Shown here piece by piece: positions 44,496 to 55,596 of a DNA stretch of 64,000 nucleotides. The DNA lies in NCBI GenBank assembly GCA_033558025.1, contig JAUCEF010000007.1:8618001-8682000 (forward strand). The letters run 5' to 3'. This stretch comes from Phytophthora sp. 'mugwort'. Lineage: Eukaryota; Oomycota; Peronosporomycetes; Peronosporales; Peronosporaceae. The notes beneath the pieces were generated by a model that did no database searches, was not told the origin of the DNA, and saw only the letters and a list, made by a program, of their open reading frames with translations. Numbering within the stretch: the first letter of the stretch is position 1; each line of letters starts with the position of its first letter. The position numbers were made by a program, and so were the translations under genes.

Positions 44496-44564
44496 CTTGG
44501 TAGCACTTGTAGTCAATCCACGCCTACGCGGGTTACTACCTGAAACCACTGGGTCCTAGCAACA

Positions 44565-45470
44565 TGGACCGGAATGAGTTTCCTCATCTGAACGACTCAC
44601 AGTCTGAGTACGTTCGTAAGATGGCTGGCATCTTTGGAATGGATGCCTTGTGCAGCTTGGCGTCGTCAACATAAGCTGAGCAAGTCGAACGCGGTCACGC
44701 GTTCGATATGTATGAACGGGGGCTTATCGAACATGTTCGGAGCAACCTGCCAGTTCCGACCGCAGAGCCGAAACCGGTCTACCCCTAGCCGTTAAGGCGG
44801 AAGGTAAACCCTTATGAAGGGAAGGAAGGTGAAACCTTCACTTCTGGGTGTGAAGTAGAGCTCGCAGTGGATGCGGCTCTCATTTCTTCGGAGCAGCTCC
44901 GAGTGGCTTTCGCCCTCTCCAACCGTAGCGGGTGTGCTAAAGGGTGGGAGTATACGCGGGAAGCGACAACACCTGGATGCTTCGCATCCTGAGCTCAGCT
45001 GTGTGAACAACTCAGAGCCGCGTTCCTCCCGGCGAATTATGAGTACCGCCAGCAATCACGCTTCCTGTCATGTAAACAGGGAAGACGTGAGCTGCACGAG
45101 TACATCCAGGAGATGCGGGAGCTCACCACATAACTCGTGGGAAACCCACTCCATGAACACATCCAGGTGACGGTGTTCATGGACGGCCTAAGAGTAGGAC
45201 CGGCCCGCACCCAGCTATTTCGGGTGCAGGCCAATACTCTGGAAGAGGCGATCCAAGTCGCCTTCCAAGAGGAGTACGGTCACGGCCAGGCACGTACGCC
45301 GGCGGCGATATGGCCAGGGGCTACGACAGCAAGTCGCGGGGCCCAAGCGGGCCGGTTCCCGTGGAACTTGGGCTGGCCGAGTAGCATGATATTCGCTGCT
45401 ATAGCTGTGTTAAGCTAGGGCACATGGCACGTGCCTGTCCTTCAGGGGGACAATGAAAGCGTTTCCTTCC
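44565..45470 (+). pseudogene. gag of gypsy family 2, broken
   Basis: The frame pieces around 44700-44790 (FDMYERGLIEHVRSNLPVP), 45020-45135 (SCKQGRRELHEYIQEMREL) and 45137-45418 (VGNPLHEHIQVTVFMDGLR) follow the order of gypsy gag. A zinc knuckle reading CYSCVKLGHMARACPS lies near 45391-45440 in another frame (C-x2-C-x4-H-x4-C). Stops and frameshifts separate the parts. It is alignable to the family 1 gag in plan but far in sequence. Confidence 0.65.
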
Positions 45471-45985
45471 CAAGCTCATCGCGCTCAAGGATTGCGGCCT
45501 TTGCCAGCGACCCCACGGGCCGGGGAACGCAGGATACCAGTAGGGGGGGGGCTACTGGGGAAGATCTAAGTCTTCATGAGCGGTGCGCGGGCGGTGCGCA
45601 CAATGGAGACTTAGACCCTGGGAGTCTTTGCACTCTCGAATCAAAGAAGGGCAGCGTTGGGCTGCTAGTAGTACACGTAAGTGTACGTGGATATATCCAT
45701 CCCTTTCGAGTCTTAACAGACTCCGGGGCGTCGAAGAACTTCGCACGCCGCCAGACTGTTGCGAAGAACAGCAACAAGGTGGCCGACGCTTTACAGGAAA
45801 GCAAAGCCAACGGGATCGTGCCAACACAACTGGCCGACGGAAAGGTGATTACCGTTCCCAAGATCCATGATGATCTATCTGTGAAGTTCGAGGATTTCCA
45901 CACCATGGAGCAGTTTACTGTCCTAAAGGTGGACAAGTATGACTTGATCCTGGGCATGGGCTGGCTCGACAAACATGAGCCATGA
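45431..45985 (+). CDS. Protease region of gypsy family 2
   Basis: An open frame of 184 codons. FRVLTDSGASKNFAR (about 45708-45750) is the retropepsin active-site block, and VDKYDLILGMGWLDKHEP closes the domain at the TGA at 45983-45985. It is the family 2 equivalent of 23524-24135. Confidence 0.7.
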   Translation: MPVLQGDNESVSFPSSSRSRIAAFASDPTGRGTQDTSRGGATGEDLSLHERCAGGAHNGDLDPGSLCTLESKKGSVGLLVVHVSVRGYIHPFRVLTDSGASKNFARRQTVAKNSNKVADALQESKANGIVPTQLADGKVITVPKIHDDLSVKFEDFHTMEQFTVLKVDKYDLILGMGWLDKHEP

Positions 45986-46740
45986 ATCAATTGGCTAAAC
46001 AAAGCTATCGGGGCCAGCCGGCCCGCCGTTATTGGCAGGGCATTGGTGAGTCACGTTCCCACCTCTGCCAGGAACTGGGGCGTCCGAAATGCTCCAGTGA
46101 ATTTTTGGGAGCCGCCGACGTATTGAGCAACTCCCTAGAAGCGGTGGCAGCAGTACCTGCCGACAATCCTTACAGGATAGCCCTCGACCCCCCGCCGGAA
46201 TCTAGACCGGCGGCTGATGCTTCAAGAGTGGTGGTACCCGGAGGCACTGACCAGGTGGGTAACCTAGGTCTACACCAAGTCACCCAGACAAAAACAGGCG
46301 AGGAAGACGAGCGAGGCGCTTCCTGTGTGGGTAACCATGTTCCACACCGAGTCATCCAGACAGAAACTGGCGAGGAAAGCGCAGAATGCGCTTCCTATGT
46401 GGGTAACCTTGTCCAACACCAGGTCGCCCAGACCATAACTGAAGAAGAAGTGGCGGAATGCACGTCTTGTGTGGGTAACCATGTTGCACACGAATCAGTA
46501 GAGGCGTTGGCCGTCGTCAATGAGACGTCCACAGACGTGGGTAACGAAGTACAACATCACAGTCGCCGTCGACGGCATAATCGACACCGCAAGTCGAGTC
46601 TGAAGTCATTTCAGACTGGAGTCGCTTCAAGCGACTGGAACCCAGGGCCCGGGTTCTTTCGACGTGGCCAGTCAAAAGGGGTTATCACATCCTCCACGGC
46701 GAGACCGGCCACTGGGTCAAGCCAGGCGGCATCCAGCTAG
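45982..46740 (+). CDS. Linker between protease and reverse transcriptase with 24-residue repeats
   Basis: An open frame of 252 codons. Residues from base 46255 consist of tandem units of 24 residues beginning VGN (starting at 46255, 46327, 46399 and 46471, with a shortened last unit at 46537), typically VGN-x4-H-x-V-x-QT then an acidic run and a Cys. After them the sequence becomes basic (HSRRRRHNRHRKSSLKS). It lies where family 1 has a 170-codon linker without repeats. The function is unknown; it may join the protease to the polymerase. Confidence 0.55.
   Translation: MNQLAKQSYRGQPARRYWQGIGESRSHLCQELGRPKCSSEFLGAADVLSNSLEAVAAVPADNPYRIALDPPPESRPAADASRVVVPGGTDQVGNLGLHQVTQTKTGEEDERGASCVGNHVPHRVIQTETGEESAECASYVGNLVQHQVAQTITEEEVAECTSCVGNHVAHESVEALAVVNETSTDVGNEVQHHSRRRRHNRHRKSSLKSFQTGVASSDWNPGPGFFRRGQSKGVITSSTARPATGSSQAASS
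46255..46560 (+). repeat. Tandem repeat, 72-bp unit, about 4.3 copies
   Basis: Units start with GTGGGTAAC at 46255, 46327, 46399 and 46471, exactly 72 bp apart, with a further GTGGGTAAC at 46537 after a 66-bp unit. The first three are the most alike (CACC..GTC.CCCAGAC, then GGCGAGGAA). The unit is a multiple of three and stays open in the frame above. Confidence 0.85.
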
Positions 46741-46959
46741 AGCCACTGCCGGAGGTGTCAGAGCTCCTGAACCTCGAAGTGTTGACATCGACAAATTTCT
46801 TGGTCAACCTGAAGGCTAAGGAGATCGCGGAAGTGATTTTCTTGAAGCAAGAGCCCACTCCAGAGGAATTGAATTCCTCTACAGTTATGAGTGAAAGCGT
46901 CCTAGAGGCATTCTCCTACCAGCGTGCCTCGCGCTAGGGTTCTGAGATCCTCAAGAACC

Positions 46960-48370
46960 ACCCAAAGGATCCAGTGTATCCTTTAATGAAGGGGTTCAAG
47001 GACATGGTGTCCAAAGATCCACTGTCTCAACTCCCACGGATCGTGGGATCAGGCACGAGATCAATCTCGTGCCGGGCACAAAGTACTGTGTCACCAGACA
47101 ATGGTCTCGAGAGCAGTGCAAGGTCATTGATGCCTTCTTCGTCGCAAGGCGAAGGCGGACATGGTGCGGGAATCGAAATTCCCGCACTCGACGCCAACTT
47201 CTGCGTTCGGAAGCCGAACGGGAAGTGGCGTCTGGCTCATGCTTTCAATAAGCTGAAAAGCGCAAGGGTGCCGCCAGCCCAGACACCCATCCCGCGAAAG
47301 GATGTACATGGCCGGGTGCGAGTTATACAGCGCCCTGCATCTGGTGAATGGATGCTACCAGATCCAGACGCGCGAGAGAGAGACATCCCGCTCACCGCAG
47401 TGAGTACCCGAGCGGTATGCTCTGAGAGTGGCTTGCGATGCCACAGTGCCTGTCTAATGCCTCGGCGACGTTCAATCGCCTGGTCAAGCAGTTGTTTAGA
47501 CCACTGCGTGCGTACGCACAGTCGTACTTCGACGACATTTTCGTCCATAGCCGTGCCGACGGAGGCAAGACGGCTATGGAGGTGCATTTGGAGCACCTCC
47601 GCCGCATATTGGAGGTCATGAGAGCGAACAAGCTCAATGCCAACATCAACAAGTGCGTCTTCGCGGCGCAAGAGATCAAAGGTTTTGGTTGCTTCGTTAA
47701 CAACGTCGGCGTTCGAGCCGACCCGGAGAAGGTCAAGGCCATTTCGGATTGGCCAACGCCAAGGTCCCAGAAGGACCTGAGGAAGTGGCTGCGCATAGCC
47801 AACTACCTCCACAAGTACAGCGAAGGGTACGCGGGTCTGGCTAGACCCTTGTCGGATCTTCTGAAGAAGGATACCGACTGGCACTGGGGGCATGAGCACC
47901 AGGAGCCATTGACAATGTCAAGGCAAGCATTCAGAAGGCGCAGGTCCTGGCACTGCCCGACGAGACGAAGCCGTTCAGCGTCTTCTGCGATGCATCCGAG
48001 AATGCAATCGAATGTGCATTGCTACAGAACGATGCAGCAGGACGTGAACGAGTGATCTTGTTTCAGCCCACGAAGCTCAAGGCTGCCAAACGGAACTACC
48101 CCGTTCATGACAAGGAGCTGCTTGTCATGAAGTACGGCCTTGCCAAGTTCTGGGTGCACCTCCTGGGCTCCCACCCCTTTGTGATCTACACAGACCACGC
48201 ATCTTTCCGGATGGAGGCAAATTCGCCCATCTGTCCCAACGGATGGCGAGGGTGGCTGTCCTTCTTCGCGGAATATATATCTTCCGCGTCGAGTACAAGC
48301 CTGGCAAGTCCAACGTGCTTGCCGATGCGTTGTCACGCAGGCCGAACTATGAGTTGGCGAAATAAGTCGC
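46960..48370 (+). pseudogene. Reverse transcriptase and RNase H of gypsy family 2
   Basis: FCVRKPNGKWRLAHAFNKL (47200-47256) and PIPRKDV begin the polymerase; after frame changes come RERDIPLTAVST and, from 47438, PQCLSNASATFNRLVKQLF, then YAQSYFDDIFVHS near 47512-47550. The catalytic YFDDI is intact, unlike family 1. The thumb follows (NANINKCVFAAQEIKGFGCF). RNase H has FCDASENAIECALLQND (about 47978-48030), LVMKYGLAKFWVHLLGSHPF and YTDHASF (48190). Frame changes near 47060-47330, 47410, 47900 and 48220-48300 break it. Order and motifs are those of a chromovirus-like gypsy polymerase. Confidence 0.8.
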
Positions 48371-48423
48371 GCCACGACCGATCTATATAATCCGATACGC
48401 ATGACGTTCCGTGCGACGAAGCC

Positions 48424-49740
48424 TTGGCACCTTTGGTGCGTTTCCTGGACGCTGACGAGGAAATCAAGGCCGAGTGGCTCACGCCACATCAGAGAGCCCG
48501 GCTCCATCGATACGAGTGGGCCGACGGCCTACTCTACTATCGAGTGGAGCCCCACGAAATCCCTCGGGTAGTCGTTCCAAGTGACGAGGATCTCAAGTTT
48601 GACATCCTACAGGAGGCGCACGATGCGCCGCCCATAGGTCACTTGGGTCGCGAGAAAACCTTCCAATCGTTCTCTCAGTACTTTTAGTGGGCTCACATGT
48701 ACAAGTTGGTCGCACAGTACGTGAAGACATGTTAAATATGTCAGCGGGTGAAACCCGCCGGGCACGCCTCGGCTCCCTTGCAGAGCCTGCCCGTTCCAGC
48801 GGACTGCTGGAAGTTGATGAATCTGGCCGTCATCTTTGGCATTCCAGCCGACGGCCACGGAAACACCGGCATCTTGCTGTTCGTGTGCCGTCTGAGCAAG
48901 ATGGTGCGTCTTGCTCCGGTCAAAGAGACAGTGACCGGGGAACAGGCTGCGAAGCTGTTCCTTGATGGCTTTTTCCGCCATCATGGTCTGCCGGAGACAA
49001 TTGTGTAGATCGTGACCCGTGGTTTAACGCTGCGTTCTGGCGAGCGCTGTTCCAACTACTTGGATTAAGGCTGCACATGACCAATGCCGATCATGTTCAG
49101 ACGGATGGGCAGACGGAGCGTGTCAACCAAGTGCTTGCGGACACTCTACACAGTGTCTGTGCTGAGGATCCTCGCACTTGGTCAGAACGCCTGCTAGTAG
49201 TTGAGTTTTCAATCAACAGTGCGGTTCACGCATCGACCGGGTATACCCCGTTCTAAATGAATGGCTTACGCCATCCACGGGTGCTGACCACTTTGCGAGG
49301 CGGCACCCCCGTCTTCAGTTCTAAGTGGGGGAAAGGCTCGGAAAGCGCTTTCCTCCCAAGTCTCGGACATGAGACCGGTTTCCTTGCGGAAACAAGTGGA
49401 GGGTTTTATAGACACCAGGCTGGACGTAATCAGCCGTGCCCGCGATGTCATGGCAGCGGCACAGGACAAACAAAAGGCGTACTCTGACAAGAATGGAAGA
49501 GGAAACTTAAACGTGTTTAATGTTGGGGATTTAGTCCTACTAGACACTAGGAACTTTCCACTCGCCACGATAAGTTCCGTTTAGAGCAACAAGTTGAAGT
49601 ACCGCTTTACAGGACCCTTCGCGGTCCTGGCAAGGCATGGTGCGGCATATACCATTGACCAGCCTAAGTCAATGACGACCCACTCGACGTTCTACGTGGG
49701 CCGTCTGAAGCGGTACCATGATCCGCAGGGCTCACAGGTC
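48424..49740 (+). pseudogene. Integrase of gypsy family 2
   Basis: HQRARLHRYEWADGLLYYRV (48487-48550) and GHLGREKTFQSF (48640-48675) form the N-terminal part; the core continues in shifted frames with NTGILLFVCRLSKMV (about 48863-48906) and FRHHGLPETIV (48975-49005). The second Asp region near 49010 is broken by a stop. QTDGQTERVNQVLADTLHSV near 49100-49158 carries the Glu. The C-terminal domain lies at 49369-49740 (DKQKAYSDKNGRGNLNVFN; YRFTGPFAVLARHGAAYT). Several stops confirm decay. A chromodomain was not found after it; the sequence switches to inverted family 1 DNA at about 50140. Confidence 0.7.
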
Positions 49741-50117
49741 CCAGCTCTACAAAACGAGGTTGCGACTCTTCGTTCTGAGCGCGCCCAGAGCCAGAAGCCC
49801 ATGTCCCTTGCGGGGCCGCGGAAAGGGCTCCATACGAAGAACAACTCCGTTGAACTCGGTGTATGGACGCCCAAAAGGCATCCAGACGTTGGAAAACGCG
49901 TCCACGCCTTCGTACGACGGTCGACCCTCCCTTCAAGGGCCAACAAGCCATCGGCCAGACGATTCACGTTGTCACGAATCGGCCCAAGGGCCCTACCGCT
50001 CGCGGCCTGGGCAGCAGCAACTCCGCCCTCACCAAGTCCAAGCGCAATCTCAAGCGCAAGAACTCGACGACGAAGAGCGGTATCTTTAACGACCCGAGGT
50101 GGAGCCGAAGGCGGCAC
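49692..50117 (-). CDS. Antisense open frame of gypsy family 2, possible module end
   Basis: A minus-strand frame of 141 codons starting MPPSAPPRVVKDTALRRRVL at 50117. Its first 75 residues look like a helical, coiled-coil-prone segment (ALEGRVDRRTKAWT). The region is GC-rich and also open on the plus strand, so coding direction is uncertain. It could be the far end of the antisense module seen at 57129-57888, cut off by the family 1 block. Confidence 0.3.
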   Translation of the reverse strand: MPPSAPPRVVKDTALRRRVLALEIALGLGEGGVAAAQAASGRALGPIRDNVNRLADGLLALEGRVDRRTKAWTRFPTSGCLLGVHTPSSTELFFVWSPFRGPARDMGFWLWARSERRVATSFCRAGTCEPCGSWYRFRRPT

Positions 50118-50139
50118 ACCAGGTCCTGAGCTGGACTGG

Positions 50140-53100
50140 ACGGGGTACCGTAGTACAATATACCATCATCGAGAGTGTATCGACGCAGCCTCGCGCGCAA
50201 CCGCGCTGACAGGTTAATGTCCGAGTTAGCAAACTCCGCGCTTCCTAGCGCAGAAGCAGAGCTACACAGGACTCGTCACGCGCGTATGCAGCACGGATCA
50301 CGTCTGTCACAGACGAAGTCACCGTCGTGACGTGAGCGATCTCATAGCCGGCCCTGCGTGATAACGCATCGACCAAAACGTTCTGCCTGCCAGGCTTGTA
50401 CTTCACCTCGAAGTTATACTCCGCAAAGAAGGAGAGCCAGCGGGTCATTTTCTGAGAAAGATGAGGTGACTGCGTCGCAGTGCGTAGCGACGCATGATCA
50501 GTATAGATCACATACGCCTTGGAGCCGAGCAGGTGAACCCTGAATTTGACGAGGGCATACTTCATCGCAAGTAGCTCTTTGTCATGAACTGGATAGTTAT
50601 TCTCAGCAGCCTTAAGCTGGCGAGATCAAACGCGATTACGCGTTCACGCCCTTCAGTGTCTGCTTGCAACAAAGCACTGCCGATGGCAAAGTCCGACGCG
50701 TCACAGACGACATTGAAAGGACGATCGGGATCTGGCAGCGCCAGGATCGGCGCCTGAAGGAGACTCTCCTTAATGGCTTCAAAAGCCGCTTGATGCTGTG
50801 TCCCAACACCAGTCCACATCATTCTTAAGGAGATTGGACGTGGCCTTGCCACCTCAGCATAGTTTTTGCTGTACTTGTGCAAGTAATTGGCCAGGCCAAG
50901 CCGCTTTCGTAAGTCTTTCTGGTTCTTGAGAATCGGCCAGTCTACAATGGCCTTAAACTTAGCGGGATCCGCTCGAAGGCCTCGCTTCCCAATGACTTCA
51001 GCGCCGAAGACACACGTGTCATGCTGGCATACAACTTGTGTGTGCGCATGCGCTCGAGCACTGCTCGCAGGTACTCAATGTGGTTCTCCACTTCAGTCTT
51101 TCCGTGCTCCGCACGACTATGAACGAATATATCGACGAAGTATGTCTGAGCATACGCCCTATGGGGCCTGAACAGTTGCGCCATAAGACGATTGAACGTC
51201 GCAGGCGCATTTGACAGCCCTTGGGGTATTACTAGCCACTCCCAGAGCATACCGCTCGGAGTGCTGACCGCTGTAAGCGGAATATCGCTTGCTTGCATGA
51301 GCAATTGATAGTATCCATCGACCAGTCGAGGGTATTGTACACCGTACACCCCGTCATGTTGTTCTGGAGAACGTCCTTCCTAGGAATAAGCTTTTGAGCC
51401 GGAATGGTGGCCGCGTTGAGCTTATTAAAGCATGAACGATTGCCACTTGCCATTCGGCTTTCTGACACAGAACGTAGGCGTTGAGTGCGGAGACTTGCTC
51501 TCGCGCACCATACCCGCCTCGTTCTTAGCACAGAAGAACGCGTTAATGACGTCACACCGTTCTTGTGGCAAATGCCACTGCCTTGTCACGCAGTACTTGG
51601 TCCAGGAACCAGGTCAATCTCATGGTGTACACCTCGATCCGGAGGTAGCCTCGTGGGAGGTTCCTTCGAGACCACGTCTTGATATTCCCTCACCAAAGGG
51701 TAGTACGGATCCGAGGGGTCCTTGAGGATCGAGGATCCTGCCCGCGCATTCAGCGCCTTCTTGGTGTCCGCCAGGACTGTTTTATCCTAAAGCGACGGCG
51801 AGTTTAACTCCTCTTCAGGTCGTAGAATGAACAGCTCGGGTAACTCGCCGGCCTTCAAGGCGTCGCCGAACTCGGCCATGGACATTTCGTCCAGCTCCAA
51901 CAGAGCGTCCGCAGTGGGCATAGCCTCTAGATTGATGTCGTCATCGACTTCCCCTGTCACATCGTTGACAAGTGTATATAGCTGCTCGCTATCACCAGGC
52001 GTATCGTCACTCGTCATGCTAGACGCATCAGACGCTCTGCGTCTCATGACTGACGCTTGGCGTCGTAGCCTTCTCCCCGCTGCGGCTGTTTGTTTCGGAG
52101 AGGTCCTAACAGTCACATCAGCTGCGTCTCCAGGTGCTTGCACCGTGTGCTTTTCACCCGAGACTGGTATGTCTTGACCGACAACCGTCGCAGAGCTGCG
52201 ATGCTCGCAGTCTCCACCCCGTGGATTACGTGCCACGTCACCTCCACCAGTGGACCCTTGGCCTTGATGGCCCGGCCCCCGCTCGGCCACACCACACATG
52301 GCGTGTAACTACACACCGTCATCATGACGAGTTTCGTTTTCGTGACACATGTCACCTGTGTCACCCAGCGGGTTTCCTGCCGCTCCAGTCACAACCCAAG
52401 AGCTTTGCTCGGGACTCTTGTCTTCACCACCTTCCGTGACTACAAGTTCGGATACTCCGATGTCCAGCACGTTGATCGACTCGGTCCAGTGCCCACGCCA
52501 AAAGCGCTTTTGCTTCCTAGCCGAGGTGGCTTCATGACTCACCAAAATTCCACCAGGGGTAAGGCGCGGTGCGCCCAAAGTCTTCGAACTCCAATCAAAC
52601 CATGGCTCATAGCGCTCCAGCCATGACATGCCCAGGATGAGGTCGTACCTCGAATCCAGATCCAGGACCAGAGAGCGTTCAACTCTATCGAAGTCGAGAA
52701 ACTTCACGCTCAGGTTCACAGGAACCTTAGACATCGCGACGCGGGTCCCCGTCGCTAGGCGAACAGTGATGATGCAACTCCTGCGCTTCCTGAGCGCCTC
52801 GGCGTATTGCTGACTTCCTTCCATCGTGGAGCATCGAGCGTAATTGCCCGATGCTCCGGAATCGATCAATATGATCCATGGCTTCTCAGAGCCCTTCACC
52901 ATCGCCTCAACGACGAGCAAACCCGGCTTGCATACACGTTCCGTGTTAGAGAGTACGGCTCTCTCCGAGGCTGATCCCTGCTGCCTTCCACCTCCATGAG
53001 GCTCAACAGAACTCAGTTCTTCCCCAGCAGGACGCCCCGCGCCTACTGAGTGTCGCCCATTCCTGCGACGAGCCGATGGCTTGGCTCGATGAAGACCGAT

Positions 53101-53850
53101 GGCTCGTAGGAGCTTGACGCGACCTGCGTGACGGGCAGGTTGCCATCAAATGGGTGGTGCTTCGGCAGATGAAGCACCGACGAACACCCATACGCTGCTC
53201 GGCAGCATGAAGCTCAGCTTCCTCATCTTCAGCGTAGCTGAGATCCATAGGGGCCGGTCCGTCGGACGGATAGCGTTGGCAACGCCCCAGCCAAGTCGAG
53301 ACGACTTGAATTTAATCTCGGCGTTCATAGCTACTCTCATGGCCTCTTCAAAAGAGGAAGGGTGAGCGCGGAAGACTTCCGTCCTGGGCACACCAGTGCG
53401 GAGGTCCTCCTTAAAGACTGTCACAGTCACTGCCTCTGTCAGAGGATCGGCCGCCATGCCGGCGATCAGAGTTCGCAACTCCTGGACGAAGTCCACCAAG
53501 TCCTTCTTACCCTGGAGGGTACTCAGAAAGCGTGACCTCACGCGTTACGCCTGATTAGGCGGAGCAAACACTTGCAAAAGCTAGAGTTTTAGCTCTTCCA
53601 AGCCCGGGAAGGCTGCGTCCACCGACGTGCCGCACGTGAGTGCCCATTCTCGGGCTCGGCCACCGAGCATCGAGATCGCTAGCTCCACGCGCTGTTGCTC
53701 AGTACGGAGCATGGTCGATCCCATCGCCATTTCGATCTCACGGATCCACAACATGAGGTTATCCCCCTCCTTTCCTTCGAAAGCCTTGACGCTCACGATG
53801 AGCGGTTTAGGCCGCGAGCCCCATCCTGCGATGTCGTTGACGTAGGTGGT
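50140..53850 (-). mobile_element. Left half of gypsy family 1, inverted copy
   Basis: Almost identical to the complement of 22570-26290: RNase H (50565-50245, 50882-50562), reverse transcriptase (51349-50942, 51555-51232), linker (52299-51787), protease (52920-52309), and gag (53541-53146, 53943-53581). The YFVDI substitution and the same frame breaks are shared with the copy at 24.7-25.5 kb. The 5' LTR and the first 200 bp of the internal region are missing. Divergence is higher only next to the junction at about 53760-53850. Confidence 0.85.
52309..52920 (-). CDS. Protease region of gypsy family 1, second copy
   Basis: An intact frame of 203 codons whose translation matches the frame at 23524-24135, including ILIDSGASGNYA and LILGMSWLERYEPW. 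It stands inverted relative to the integrase of the same copy, so no joint polyprotein can be made. Confidence 0.75.
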   Translation of the reverse strand: MLVVEAMVKGSEKPWIILIDSGASGNYARCSTMEGSQQYAEALRKRRSCIITVRLATGTRVAMSKVPVNLSVKFLDFDRVERSLVLDLDSRYDLILGMSWLERYEPWFDWSSKTLGAPRLTPGGILVSHEATSARKQKRFWRGHWTESINVLDIGVSELVVTEGGEDKSPEQSSWVVTGAAGNPLGDTGDMCHENETRHDDGV

Positions 53851-55038
53851 CCAGAAGCCACCCCACGTGTCGTGGTTCCTCACGAAGAGGATCTTAAGTA
53901 TCGTATCCTTTATGAGGCACATGATACCCCACGGGGCGGTCATCTCGGTCGAGAAAGACCTACAGCTCGGTGAGCTCCCACTATTGGTGGCCGAAGCTTT
54001 ACAGGTTGGTCAGTACGTATATACGCACGTTTGAGACGTGTCAAGGGGTTAAACCCTCGCCACACTCGGCTGCGCCGTTGGCCAGCTTGCCTGCACCCAC
54101 GCGGTGCTGGCAATCCATGAGTATGGGCTTTGGGGTTCGGCCTGCCACGGGATGCGGCGGGCAACACGGGCATTGTGGTCTTTGTCGACGATTGAGCAAG
54201 ATGGCGCATTTAGCGACGGTGCCAGACTCCATCGATGGAGAAGGAACAGCCACGCTGTTCATGGATCGTTCTTTTCGACAGCATGGTCTGCCAGAGGCAA
54301 TTGTCTCGAATCGAGATCCCCGTTTCACGGGTAAGTTTTGGACGTCGGTCTATAGGTGCTCGGCACTCGACTCGACATGATGTCCACAGCGGACCATCCA
54401 CCGATGGTCAGACCGAACGCGTGAATCGCGTAGTCGAAGACATGTTTCGGAGTGTCTGGGCGACAGACCCAAGCAATGGAGCGCCATGTTCCCACGCGTT
54501 GAGTTTGCATTGAACAATGCGGTGCATGCCTCGACAGATTTCACCCGTTCTATTTGAACGGTCTCACACACCTTCGCGTCCCGCTGACGCCACCACTCCG
54601 TGGTTCTGGGCTTAGTGGGGGAGGGCTAGCCGATGGGCTATCTGATATCAGCCCAGCTGCAGTTCGCAGGCAAGTTGACACGTTCGTGTCTACGCGTTTA
54701 AGCGTCTTACAATAAGTATGCGATGTGATGGCTGAAAGCCAAGATGTTCAGAAGGAACAGGCTGATGCAAGGACAGAAGCAACATTGAAGTGCTTAACGC
54801 GGGTGACAAAGTTTTATTAAACGCAAAAAACCTACATACACATGCAGTGCCTGTGGTCTTTAAGACCAAGTTGCGCCCGCGCTTCATTGGACCTTTTAAG
54901 GTCGTGGCCAGGAAGGGCCTTGCGTACACGCTCAATCTTCCGAAGAAGATGCGTACACACCCCGTGTTTTACGTAGGTTTCCTTAAGCCATATCGAGACC
55001 CGGCTCGGGTGAGCGTGGAGGGTTTGGCGCCATAGCCG

Positions 55039-55596
55039 GTGGCTGGCCAAAGTGCTGGAGGCGCACGAGGAGGTCCAACTGACCACGTAGCTCGGCGAGC
55101 GAACGGTCCAGCGCCTCGAAGCGACGAGCAGAGGACTGATCCAGGAGCTCTAGGCGGTTGGCAACCGAGGCAGGAGACTAAAACCAGTCGACCCGATGAT
55201 GCATGGCATCGATCTCGTCAACGAGACGGTCACGATGACTCGCTCCCCACTGCAGCGAATCGAACAGGGTCTGCACCCGCCTCTCGACCGCTAATAGATC
55301 GTTGCGACTCGCAGCGCGAGGATCCAGTCGGTCATCGACCTCCGCCGCCGTTGCGCGATGAGCAGGGAACTTCCCACTATCATGTGGAGCGCTTAGTGGC
55401 ACGGCGTCGTCGCCAGGGTCGTACCCAATATCTTGTGAAGTGGAGGGGTTATCATCCCTTACAGAATACTTGGGAGTACGAGGTTCCCCTCCGGCAAGAT
55501 TGCCCTGCCGTCGTGGGCGCTTTCGATCGACGCGATCAGCAGAGCCCCGAGGGCCAGCGACCGAGGTGTCGCTCGCCTGCCGCTTCCCGGCAATAG
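55039..55596 (+). CDS. Integrase extension with chromodomain, second copy
   Basis: Same translation as the frame at 27496-28053, with the chromodomain (SHYHVERLVARRR; QYLVKWRGYHPLQNTWE) at about 55372-55440. It follows an integrase C-terminal domain frame (54790-55035) that is in better condition than in the first copy. Confidence 0.7.
   Translation: MAGQSAGGARGGPTDHVARRANGPAPRSDEQRTDPGALGGWQPRQETKTSRPDDAWHRSRQRDGHDDSLPTAANRTGSAPASRPLIDRCDSQREDPVGHRPPPPLRDEQGTSHYHVERLVARRRRQGRTQYLVKWRGYHPLQNTWEYEVPLRQDCPAVVGAFDRRDQQSPEGQRPRCRSPAASRQ

Noticed and set aside
46255..46560. CRISPR-like array
   Set aside because: The units are contiguous 72-bp coding repeats with no spacers, inside a retrotransposon.
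49863..50129. Plus-strand frames after the family 2 integrase as a chromodomain
   Set aside because: No aromatic cage or W-x-G-Y-like motif is present; all frames are open because of base composition.
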